Part shown: piece after piece, positions 46,500 through 53,311 of the stretch
How positions within the stretch are numbered: the first letter of the stretch is position 1
How the letters are laid out: every line of letters starts with the position of its first letter
Source: Sporosarcina sp. NCCP-2222
GTDB taxonomy: Bacteria > Bacillota > Bacilli > Bacillales_A > Planococcaceae
DNA: 61,432 nucleotides
Assembly (NCBI RefSeq): GCF_023168145.1
Contig: NZ_BQYK01000007.1
Coordinates: forward strand, 90,605-152,036
Direction: 5' to 3'
Made by a program: the position numbers and the translations under genes
The notes under the pieces: model-generated
Database searches by the model: none
What the model saw: only the letters and a program-made list of their open reading frames with translations
What the model was told of the DNA's origin: nothing

Positions 46500-46680
46500 T
46501 GAGTCATAGACCGTAATAGACTAACAATCGCAGAAAATCTGCATTATTTAGGATTTCCGCTTCAATAGTATCCGATGTTTGATTTGAAATATCGATGCCC
46601 GCCTCTTTCATCGCTTTTATCGCATTTGGATTTCCCCCGTGTGCTTCAATTCCTGTACTGGGAACTTGCCATTCTCCTTT
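46500..46680 (-). pseudogene. Internal fragment of an arsenate reductase (arsC) gene
   Basis: On the minus strand the frame reads [20 protein letters not shown], then [20 protein letters not shown] and ILNNADF, closely matching residues ~30-75 of thioredoxin-linked ArsC of Bacillus. The N-terminal part with the catalytic CxxNxCR loop is gone, and after NADF the frame is lost. Only this piece remains, so it is not functional. Plus-strand sequence between 46690 and 46885 contains short coding-like stretches I could not identify. Confidence 0.75.
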
Positions 46681-46885
46681 GTATTTTTGTCTTTCTATAT
46701 GAAAAGCCCCTTGGCGTCGTCGAGCTGACCGCAGAGGAGCTTGGAATATTCATGTGGAAACATCCGGGTTTATATACTATACTGGTGTCGTTAAGACGCG
46801 GAGGACGGGGAACGCTGCCCTTGGGGACGAGAACGGCATTACAGGCAGATGCAGCGAATTTATATTTTCGGAAGTAGGGAGAAAA

Positions 46886-47425
46886 ATGATTGAGTTAAGA
46901 AAAATTACCCACGATAATTTTGAGGAAGTGTTGAAGTTAAGCATAACAGACGAGCAGAAAGGAAATGTGGATTCTAGTATATACTGTTTGGCTAAAGCCT
47001 ATGTAAAGATACTCAACGACGAAAAACCTCCTATGATCTTCGCTATATGCAACAATGATGAAGTCATAGGATATGTCGATATTGGATTTTTCGAACTGGC
47101 GGAAAGTGCATTTTTATGTGAAAAATATGGAGATAAATCTACATATGGACTTAATCGCTTTATGATTGATAAAAAGCATCAAGGTAAAGGATTTGGCAAA
47201 CAAGCAATGATGAAAGTTATTGATTACATAAAGTCGTTTCCACAAGGAAAAGCCGATGCAGTTGCTACATCCTATTGGATGGTAAACGAAGCCGCCCGGA
47301 AGTTGTATGCGTCTGTCGGTTTCGTTGAAACAGGAGCGATATGGGACGGACAAACATCTGATAATTGGAATGCAGAAAGAAAAGATATAGAGTATGCAGA
47401 AGTAGGTGCCAGACTCGGATTATAA
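46886..47425 (+). CDS. GNAT family N-acetyltransferase
   Basis: A 179-residue acetyltransferase of the SpeG/RimI-like GNAT group. The acetyl-CoA loop is the Q/RxxGxG/A-type KHQGKGFGKQAM (about residues 94-105), preceded by the beta-4 strand YGLNRFMID and followed by NEAARKLYASVGF (about 135-147). Beta-3 with DEVIGYVDIGF is also clear. The substrate is unknown. The ATG at 46886 was chosen because an AGGGAG site precedes it; a longer frame from 46754 would add a non-homologous start. It lies at the left side of the ssrA fragment at 47554. Confidence 0.87.
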   Translation: MIELRKITHDNFEEVLKLSITDEQKGNVDSSIYCLAKAYVKILNDEKPPMIFAICNNDEVIGYVDIGFFELAESAFLCEKYGDKSTYGLNRFMIDKKHQGKGFGKQAMMKVIDYIKSFPQGKADAVATSYWMVNEAARKLYASVGFVETGAIWDGQTSDNWNAERKDIEYAEVGARLGL

Positions 47426-47553
47426 AGCTAACAACACTTTGATAGTGCATCGTCAGTATAAGACTATATGAAATCAGATGAAACAGGGCAAAAGAAAAAA
47501 ACCTTGATTATCAAGGGCTTTGACACTGTTTGAAATCCACTGATTTCGTCTTA

Positions 47554-47758
47554 TGGAGACGGTGGGAGGAACCCACGTCCAAAGGCTCCAATACTTAAGC
47601 GTCTACGCGTGTAGATTGAAACTACTTACGGTTCGCGCTGCATTATGCCGTCAATCAAGGCGTCTTGAGCGCTATCCTGGTAATCTCTTGCAACGGCCTC
47701 AGGAGGCGACCGTTACCGTATCCCACTAATAGGTGAGCCTCTCAATGCCACATGGGGG
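47554..47758 (-). repeat. 3' fragment of the tmRNA gene, probable attachment site
   Basis: About 205 nt nearly identical to the 3' part of ssrA at 52282-52487. Shared stretches include CTTAAGCGTCTACGCGTGTA and GGCGACCGTTACCGTATCCC. Differences are a 2-nt loss in the T loop (GGGAGGAACCC for GGGAGTCGAACCC), a 2-nt gain after GTAGATTGA and a few substitutions. Homology ends at CACATGGGGGA. The tag-coding part is absent, so it is non-functional. It is closer to the 52282 gene than to the 34872 copy. Confidence 0.88.
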
Positions 47759-48024
47759 AATAAAATTTCCAAATTTTTAATATTAATTTACTTTGTTATA
47801 CCGTACAATTGTTTCGAATAAAACTCTCTAATTCCCCGCTTTATCAGCTCATTAATCGAATTCAACTCAATTTCTCCTTCGCAGCAGTGATATTCTCAAT
47901 CCCTTCCTGTTTGTTCACGTATAAGCTCCTTGGTCCATTTACTTAATTTTCATAAGAGTTCAATAAGGAAAGAACACCAAGCAGCTCAATGGACTTTCAA
48001 GTAAAGCACCCTTTCATATTATAA

Positions 48025-48050
48025 GGTCAGCCAGATATTTCTGGTTGACC
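48025..48050 (+). terminator. Orphan hairpin
   Basis: GGTCAGCCAG/CTGGTTGACC arms around a 6-nt loop, followed by T-rich sequence on the plus strand. No intact gene precedes it. Apart from this hairpin and the deacetylase remnant, nothing is seen in 47760-48227. Confidence 0.55.
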
Positions 48051-48144
48051 ATTTATTTTATGATTTAATGATGATTACTGTAGCCGGGGTAGGACATTGA
48101 ATAATTAACCCGATTTAACCAAAACAATCAAATCGCCTAACCAA

Positions 48145-48222
48145 ATTATCCCGGCAACGCGAGCGCAAGGGTACGAGTTTGTCACAGTTCCGGAATTGTT
48201 GAATTTTCCCTTAAAGAAATAG
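48145..48222 (+). pseudogene. C-terminal remnant of a polysaccharide deacetylase gene
   Basis: The plus strand reads IIPATRAQGYEFVTVPELLN, then FPLKK and a stop. The GYEFVTVPELL ending is typical of NodB-type polysaccharide deacetylases. Nothing upstream continues the gene, so only about 25 C-terminal codons survive. Confidence 0.6.
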
Positions 48223-48227
48223 AAGGT

Positions 48228-48360
48228 CTATTTCTTTTTAATTTCCCAATCCCCAAAATAGCCTAGCTTCGATTTGTATGCAAACATTGATATATTCAAT
48301 ATGCAGCAGAATTATATTTGAACAGGACAACTGATAACAAGAAAAACACAGGGAGATATT
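48228..48360 (+). repeat. ~130-bp direct repeat, copy A
   Basis: CTATTTCTTTTTAA, AATAGCCTAGCTTCGATTTG, TTCAATATGCAGCA, TATTTGAACA and CACAGGGAGAT recur in the same order and orientation at 51732-51860, about 80% identical. It follows the deacetylase remnant directly. It contains no gene. Confidence 0.75.
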
Positions 48361-48542
48361 CCATAGTGCCCGTGAGTTTCATGATAGAACTTTCCTGAAT
48401 TCAGTTGTTTTATAAGGCTTCCTTAATGATAAAAGTAATATATTTCCCAACATTCAAACCATTGAAAAACAACGAAGAGTAATAGACAATATAAATAGAA
48501 GTTCTGGCCAGTCTTCTAATAAATCGCAAAGGGGTTATAGCT

Positions 48543-49112
48543 GTGGAACGAATAAAAAAACTGTTCTTAGTCATAGCAGCAATGGCGTTAATGCTTTCGA
48601 CTGGTGTTGCTGCACAAGCCCAGGATGCTAACAACATGAACACTCAAGATCAATTCAATGCTTCCTTATCACAATCCTTGTATTACGATAAGGATACAGG
48701 AAAAGTGCAAATCGATGAAAATCGTATGGCAGAACTTCAAAGCATCAGCTTTCAAGAGGCTCAAGCTTTGAAGGAGATAAACGAAGCTTTATCTAACCTT
48801 TCAAAAGAAGAAACTGACAAAAAGCTGATTGAAGCGGGTTATGATCCGGAAAAACTTGAAGACGGCGAGTACCTCCCAAATGCATTCCCGGTTTTTCTTG
48901 TTGGAATCGGTCTAATCCTTTTGTATTTATGGTATGACAGTTATATAACTTATAAGGAGAAAACTGATTTAATTAATGCATGTACTAGACAGGGCGGTTA
49001 TCCTAAAATGGATAAGCGAGATATCTCTGGTTATTGGGGTAGTCCAGACGCTGGTTATGGTTTTTCTATTGGTGGATATAACTTTGCTTGTATGAAGAAT
49101 CCTCAAGACTAA
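48543..49112 (+). CDS. Exported protein with one internal membrane helix
   Basis: A 189-residue protein that I do not recognise. A clear signal peptide (IKKLFLVIAAMALMLSTGVAAQAQ, cleavage near residue 27) is followed by a helical, acidic middle (about 30-105), a membrane helix (about 112-132, FPVFLVGIGLILLYLWYDSY) and a glycine/tyrosine-rich tail with two cysteines (INACTRQGG and YNFACMKNP) that could form a disulfide. The GTG at 48543 has AAAGGGG upstream. It is a single gene with its own terminator. A surface or secreted-effector role is possible but unproven. Confidence 0.65.
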   Translation: MERIKKLFLVIAAMALMLSTGVAAQAQDANNMNTQDQFNASLSQSLYYDKDTGKVQIDENRMAELQSISFQEAQALKEINEALSNLSKEETDKKLIEAGYDPEKLEDGEYLPNAFPVFLVGIGLILLYLWYDSYITYKEKTDLINACTRQGGYPKMDKRDISGYWGSPDAGYGFSIGGYNFACMKNPQD

Positions 49113-49129
49113 TCATCATTATTAACATT

Positions 49130-49165
49130 AACGCACTGAAAGTAATCTCTCAGTGCGTTTTTTTA
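49130..49165 (+). terminator. Terminator after the exported-protein gene
   Basis: A perfect 10-bp stem AACGCACTGA/TCAGTGCGTT followed by seven T residues. Its end touches the stop codon of the opposing membrane-protein gene. Confidence 0.9.
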
Positions 49166-49645
49166 TCTATTATACTCAATACAGTATGCAATAGCGTAAG
49201 CAATGTTTGAGGTAATTATTATTCCTGCAAATAAATAGATAGGAAAAGCGGGATGATTATATACGACACCTGTGGAAAAAGCCATAATTGCCATTGCCAA
49301 CATTGTCGCCAATGTGAAGGTAACATGAGAAGCCCTGGTTGCCTTATTAGTAATGTTTACCTCTCTTTCATCCCCTTCCTGAAATTCTCCAATTTTAAAT
49401 AAGAAGTTAAATTTTTTTCCTGGTTTCATGTTAAAGGATAGTATCATATAAAGGATCGCCAATATGAAGCTGACAAAGAATGGCCAAACGCTAAATTTCA
49501 CGTTAACTATATTTATCTCTCCATTTGCCAACCCGCGATCAAATTCATCCATCAACCAGATATTCTCATACGCAGACCCCCACGCATAGGCTGTTACACT
49601 AAAGATAATGATTTTACTTACAGTTTCAAATACGACAATCTTCAC
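49163..49645 (-). CDS. Membrane protein paired with an XRE regulator
   Basis: A 160-residue protein with four helices (about residues 8-24, 50-72, 108-128 and 134-155). A cytoplasmic segment contains GDEREVNITNKATRASH, a DERE motif found in small membrane proteins that accompany short XRE regulators (DUF2178-like). Its ATG overlaps the regulator's stop codon by 4 nt, so the two genes are translated together. The biochemical role of these pairs is not established. Confidence 0.75.
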   Translation of the reverse strand: MKIVVFETVSKIIIFSVTAYAWGSAYENIWLMDEFDRGLANGEINIVNVKFSVWPFFVSFILAILYMILSFNMKPGKKFNFLFKIGEFQEGDEREVNITNKATRASHVTFTLATMLAMAIMAFSTGVVYNHPAFPIYLFAGIIITSNIAYAIAYCIEYNR

Positions 49646-49848
49646 TCTACATCCCCCTTGTAAAAGATTTGTTCAATTGGCTCCTGAAACACTTCCGCAA
49701 TATTCATTGCAAGTAAAAGCGATGGCACATAGGTTCCTTTTTCCAACGCGATAATGGTTTGACGTGTAACACCCACTTTTTCAGCTAAATCCTTTTGTGT
49801 AAGGTTCGATCTGGCCCTCAACTCTTTTATCCGATTCTTGATCTCCAT
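49642..49848 (-). CDS. Short XRE family transcriptional regulator
   Basis: A 68-residue Cro/CI-type regulator that is almost entirely the helix-turn-helix domain (NRIKELRARSNLTQKDLAEKVGVTRQTIIALEKGTYVPSLLLAMNIAEVF), ending with IEQIFYKGDVE, as in the widespread YvaO/YozG-type group. It is the first gene of a two-gene unit with the four-helix membrane protein. GAAGGGAGGA lies upstream of the ATG. It probably regulates its own operon. Confidence 0.88.
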   Translation of the reverse strand: MEIKNRIKELRARSNLTQKDLAEKVGVTRQTIIALEKGTYVPSLLLAMNIAEVFQEPIEQIFYKGDVE

Positions 49849-50093
49849 TTCTTCCCTCCTTAACTCTTAACTCAAATGTAAAGTATTTCTTACATTAAGT
49901 AAAGAATTTCTTACAACAGAAAAGTTGGGAAAATGAAAAGAAAAAACCATTCTTACGCTTCTTTTCGTTCAAATGTTTATTAAATATCCGAGTAACCCTT
50001 TTTCTTTTCAAACATGAAAACATTTCCTTCCCCTCCATTCAACAATTAAAAAAGAACCCAATTCATGAAGAATCAGGTCCTTGCTTATATAGA

Positions 50094-50231
50094 TTAGTTC
50101 CCTTTATGATGAACCGGCGGCTTTCCTTTAAGCGGCTCCGGTAGATCGTCGTCAGCTGCGGAAACTGCAGCTGCATTGAACAGCGAAAAGACTAGAATAA
50201 ATAAGAAGCCAATAACTTTTGCTTTTTTCAT
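50094..50231 (-). CDS. Putative secreted signalling propeptide (RRNPP cognate peptide)
   Basis: A 45-codon gene below usual length cut-offs. It begins MKKAKVIGFLFILVFSLFNA, continues AAVSA and ends ADDDLPEPLKGKPPVHHKGN. It has a textbook signal peptide with cleavage after AVSA, leaving a 20-residue pro/glycine/histidine-rich peptide from which a shorter mature signal could be cut (for example the last 5-8 residues). The AAAGGGG site lies 8 nt before the ATG and overlaps the stop of the HTH-TPR regulator just upstream; the gap is 13 nt. This is the layout of Rap-Phr, NprR-NprX and PlcR-PapR pairs. Confidence 0.75.
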   Translation of the reverse strand: MKKAKVIGFLFILVFSLFNAAAVSAADDDLPEPLKGKPPVHHKGN

Positions 50232-50244
50232 AATCATTACCCCT

Positions 50245-51477
50245 TTACAGTATTTTTTTCAGATACATGAGAGCTGACTTATACTGACGACATTCTTCGA
50301 AGTACGCCACCAATTCATGGATATATTCCTTGATCATTTGTTGGTCAGAACGTTCCTCGAAATATGGCAATGCTACCGTTGAAATATAAAATTCGAAAAT
50401 CGGATCATGTTCTAGTTTCTCCAGTTTATATTTGAGGACTTGAAATTTTATGATATGCTCCTTGTCCTTTACACTTTCCGCAATTTCTTCCCCGACATTT
50501 ACGAACTTGTTTGCATTCGATTCATCTCCAATGTGTAGAAACTCTTTAGAAATGCTGTAGCAAGTTTTCATTCGCGAATTGTCACCGTCACGATAGCCTA
50601 GACTTGTTTCAAAAGCCTTAATCGCTTCGGAAGACTTACCTTCATCTGAACAGACCAACCCTAAGTTATGGTAAACTTTACCGATGACTTCCCGGTTGTG
50701 TAAGGGCATCACTTTCTCCAGGATGCTAAGATAAGTCTCTTTTGCTCGTTCCAAGTTCCCCATTTTTCGGTAGTTGATACCTAATAGAAGCTGACAATTC
50801 ACACATTGCTCATAATCCATCTTTCGAGCGAAGAGTTCCAATGCCTTTTCTTCGTAATAGGTTGACATAGAGTATTCACCCAAAAGATGATATACGAGTG
50901 CAAGCTGGTAATACACATCCTCTATTTCACTCTGGGGCACAAGTTTTTCGGCTTCTTTGTACAGTTGGAGCGACTTTGTAAGACTGCCATACATGTAATG
51001 AAAAAGCCCACCATACCGGTTGTAATATGGTTTCATCATTTCGGGTACATACTCCTTGAGCTTAGCCGTCTCCTCGAAGAGTTCGAACACTTCCTCACGT
51101 TCTTTCTTCATTAACGCAATGCGCAACCCAAACAACACTTTAAACACCTGCATTGCCGGATCGATTATCATTCGATTCTTCGCTATGAAATCGTTATATA
51201 AGACGACAGCACTTTCGTTACACCCATTCCGAATTGCCCGGTGAAGTTCCAAAGCTTTCAGTTGCAGTTGATGAAGAAGATCAACTTCTAGCTTCAAATC
51301 TGTCGTTTCCAATCCAAGCTTTGAACTAAAGATATCCAACATTTCATCGCTTGGCTCTACGATTTCGTTTTCAATTTTGCTTAGATAGGATGTAGCGCAC
51401 ACTCCTAAAGCTAACTCTTTCTGTGTTAGGTTGTTCTTCGTGCGAAAGTATCTGATTTTCGAACCGATACCCACCAT
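50245..51477 (-). CDS. HTH-TPR transcriptional regulator of the RRNPP type
   Basis: A 410-residue protein. Residues ~5-60 form an XRE helix-turn-helix (IRYFRTKNNLTQKELALGVCATSYLSKIENEIVEPS). The rest is a helical solenoid of tetratricopeptide-like repeats, such as YQLALVYHLLGEYSMSTYYEEKALELFA and KVYHNLGLVCSDEGKSSEAIKAFETSLGY. This is the architecture of NprR, PlcR, Rgg-like and AimR proteins, whose TPR domain binds a re-imported peptide. The small secreted-peptide gene 13 nt downstream is the likely partner. AAGGGGG precedes the ATG. The target genes are unknown; nearby candidates are the exported protein at 48543 and the propeptide itself. Confidence 0.88.
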   Translation of the reverse strand: MVGIGSKIRYFRTKNNLTQKELALGVCATSYLSKIENEIVEPSDEMLDIFSSKLGLETTDLKLEVDLLHQLQLKALELHRAIRNGCNESAVVLYNDFIAKNRMIIDPAMQVFKVLFGLRIALMKKEREEVFELFEETAKLKEYVPEMMKPYYNRYGGLFHYMYGSLTKSLQLYKEAEKLVPQSEIEDVYYQLALVYHLLGEYSMSTYYEEKALELFARKMDYEQCVNCQLLLGINYRKMGNLERAKETYLSILEKVMPLHNREVIGKVYHNLGLVCSDEGKSSEAIKAFETSLGYRDGDNSRMKTCYSISKEFLHIGDESNANKFVNVGEEIAESVKDKEHIIKFQVLKYKLEKLEHDPIFEFYISTVALPYFEERSDQQMIKEYIHELVAYFEECRQYKSALMYLKKIL

Positions 51478-51731
51478 TTTACCCCCTTTTTATTATCTCC
51501 TACTTTACCAAATAAATACCGTAATGTTAGTCTTTACAAAGTTGGGAAAGTTACGAGGAGACTTTGACCTAAAGACAGATTTTATTTGTGAGTTTCCTAA
51601 AGTCAAGAACCATTCATTACTCTTTCACCATAGCCTTCCAAATTCCTTCTGTGAAAGTATAATAACAAAGTATAGGTAACACATTTTCACAACTATCCTT
51701 ATAAGGAATAAAATGATGGGAGGTCTCCCCT

Positions 51732-51860
51732 CTATTTCTTTTTAAATTCCCAAATAGCCTAGCTTCTATTTGTAATTCCTACTTTGATATATTTCAATAT
51801 GCAGCACAATTAAATTTGAACAAGAGACCTAAGAATAAGAAAAAACATAGGGAGATTTTA
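51732..51860 (+). repeat. ~130-bp direct repeat, copy B
   Basis: Partner of 48228-48360, in the same orientation, about 80% identical. It lies in the 400-base gap between the HTH-TPR regulator and the small lysine-rich gene. Apart from it and the regulator's promoter region, nothing is recognised in 51478-51882. Confidence 0.75.
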
Positions 51861-51882
51861 CTCTTCCTATGTTTCATTCAAA

Positions 51883-52041
51883 TTAATTATCTGTTTGTTT
51901 TTGCTTTTTCTTCAAATACTCCGTACGTATTTTTTCCAGGTGCTGCTTTTTATCAAATTTGACCGCCTTGTTTTGTTCATGATATTTTGTCACAGCCGTT
52001 TTACTTTTGTTGTCCAATTGATATTTCCCTACGTTGTTCAC
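51883..52041 (-). CDS. Small lysine-rich protein, paralogue of the 19335 gene
   Basis: A 52-codon frame reading VGKYQLDNKSKTAVTKYHEQ from its fourth codon and ending KKKQKQTDN. It matches the 19335 protein over its whole length. The codon used as start there (GTG) is GTA here, so this copy must use the upstream GTG at 52041, which overlaps AGGTG and has only an AAAAGAAAA sequence before it, or else its start is damaged. A sigma-G-like promoter lies 26 nt upstream. Possibly a minor spore protein; function unknown. Confidence 0.5.
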   Translation of the reverse strand: MNNVGKYQLDNKSKTAVTKYHEQNKAVKFDKKQHLEKIRTEYLKKKQKQTDN

Positions 52042-52066
52042 CTACTTTTCTTTTCTCATCTATAAA

Positions 52067-52096
52067 TATAATGGACCTTAGTTAAATGAAGTATAC
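52067..52096 (-). promoter_or_regulatory. Possible forespore sigma-G-type promoter
   Basis: On the minus strand GTATA (-35), 18 nt, and CATTATA (-10) match the sigma-G consensus GHATR-N18-CATNHTA at every position. It sits before the small lysine-rich gene. The paralogue at 19335 has a weaker version (GTTTA, 17 nt, TATTATA) in the same place. A sequence match only. Confidence 0.5.
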
Positions 52097-52281
52097 CTTT
52101 TACCTTTAGTAGCGACTTTCATTCTAATCTGCTTAGTGATTAACGATGCAAAGCCTCTATTACTCATCATTTTATCCATAAAATACATAAAAATAGAGAT
52201 ATTGCCCAAGAGTACAACCCCTGTTCAATACCCCTATCTTTCTAAATCATTGTTATGACTACTTTTTTGTCCATTTAACTA

Positions 52282-52639
52282 TGGAGACGGTGGGAGTCGA
52301 ACCCACGTCCAAAGGCTCCAATACTTAAGCGTCTACGCGTGTAGATTGACTACTTACGGTTCGCGCTGCATTATGCCGTCAATCAAGGCGTCTTGAGCGC
52401 TATCCTGGTAGTCTCTTGCAACGGCCTCAGGAGGCGACCGTTACCGTATCCCACTAATAGGTGAGCCTAACAATGCCACATGGGCGATGGAACTGCTAGG
52501 CAGATTCATCAGCTTACGCTGCGAATGCTAAGTTGTTGTTTGTTTTGCCAGTTATTATTAACTGCCGTTTCTGACGGAGTCGAGCCCTCCGACGCGCAGC
52601 TCAAGCTCAGACCACCCCTGTCGAATCCGTAACGTCCCC
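52282..52639 (-). ncRNA. ssrA: tmRNA (ssrA)
   Basis: A 358-nt transfer-messenger RNA that rescues stalled ribosomes with SmpB. The 5' end GGGGACG pairs with CGTCTCC at the 3' end, with the G3:U70 pair that specifies alanine. The T arm GTGGGTTCGACTCCCAC is intact and CCA is not encoded. The tag frame GGC AAA ACA AAC AAC AAC TTA GCA TTC GCA GCG TAA gives GKTNNNLAFAA, with the C-terminal AA needed for ClpXP. It lies upstream-adjacent to smpB's end, the normal Bacillales order. A TTGACA box at 52678-52683 may be its -35. Confidence 0.97.
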
Positions 52640-52700
52640 GGTATAAAAGGTTGAACCTGCTAGGCACGTGGCCTGCCTGTCAACACATTCAACTGGAGAG

Positions 52701-52738
52701 TCAGGAAATGCTATGCCCGAAGCATAGCAGGTTTCTGA
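52701..52738 (-). terminator. Hairpin after smpB
   Basis: TGCTATGC/GCATAGCA arms with a 5-nt loop, extended by TCAG/CTGA outer arms, lie 61 nt after the smpB stop codon. A clear T run is lacking, so it may be a terminator or a stabilising hairpin ahead of ssrA. Confidence 0.5.
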
Positions 52739-52798
52739 ACTATCACTGTCCCAATCATACAACGTTTCTGCTGAAATTTCAATGGAAAACGCTTCCGC

Positions 52799-53266
52799 TT
52801 AGTATTGCTGCTTCGCTTTGAAGGCGCGTTCCATTTCACGTTTCGCTTCTTTTTTCTTCAGGTCGTCCCGTTTATCATAGAGCTTTTTCCCTTTCCCGAT
52901 GCCGATCAGGACTTTAGCAAAGCCGTCCTTCAAGTACATTTTGAGCGGGACGATGGCGACGCCCTGTTCTTTGATTTGGCCGACGAGCGTGCTGATCTGC
53001 TTGCGATGCAATAGCAGCTTGCGGGAACGGATAGGGTCGTGGTTGTACCGGTTCCCTTGCTCGTACGGGCTAATATGCATATTGGAGATCCATGCTTCGT
53101 TGTTGCGAATGAGGACAAACGCGTCGCGAAGCTGGACCTTTCCGTTGCGTACTGATTTGATTTCCGTCCCTTGGAGGACGATGCCCGCCTCGATTGTTTC
53201 TTCGATTGCGAAGTCATGATTTGCTTTTTTATTGACCGCAATGACTTTTCCTTGGCCTTTTCCCAT
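52799..53266 (-). CDS. smpB: SsrA-binding protein SmpB
   Basis: A 155-residue SmpB, the obligate protein partner of tmRNA in trans-translation. Hallmarks: [24 protein letters not shown] in the beta-barrel core, [11 protein letters not shown], the LLLHRKQI stretch, and the basic C-terminal tail [21 protein letters not shown] that enters the empty mRNA channel. The ATG at 53266 (MGKGQGK) was chosen, with GAGGGG 8 nt upstream; an in-frame GTG at 53275 overlaps that site. It follows rnr by 45 nt and precedes ssrA. Confidence 0.97.
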   Translation of the reverse strand: MGKGQGKVIAVNKKANHDFAIEETIEAGIVLQGTEIKSVRNGKVQLRDAFVLIRNNEAWISNMHISPYEQGNRYNHDPIRSRKLLLHRKQISTLVGQIKEQGVAIVPLKMYLKDGFAKVLIGIGKGKKLYDKRDDLKKKEAKREMERAFKAKQQY

Positions 53267-53287
53267 TGTCAACACCCCTCTAAAGCA

Positions 53288-53311
53288 GCCGGAGGGGATT
53301 GCCGCTCCGGC
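53288..53311 (-). other. Hairpin between rnr and smpB
   Basis: GCCGGAG/CTCCGGC arms directly after the rnr stop codon, without a T run. It may stabilise or partly attenuate the rnr-smpB transcript. Confidence 0.5.

Noticed and set aside
46575..46877. 100-codon plus-strand frame before the GNAT gene
   Set aside because: Its first half is the antisense of the arsC remnant, so the frame is accidental; the second half could not be identified.
50094..51477. Phage arbitrium (AimR-AimP) system
   Set aside because: The architecture is similar, but the propeptide does not end in the RGA-type motif known for AimP and there are no phage structural, integrase or lysis genes around it.
30947..52282. Prophage or conjugative element
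   Set aside because: No capsid, terminase, portal, lysin, relaxase or type IV secretion genes are present; only attachment-site copies and cargo are seen.
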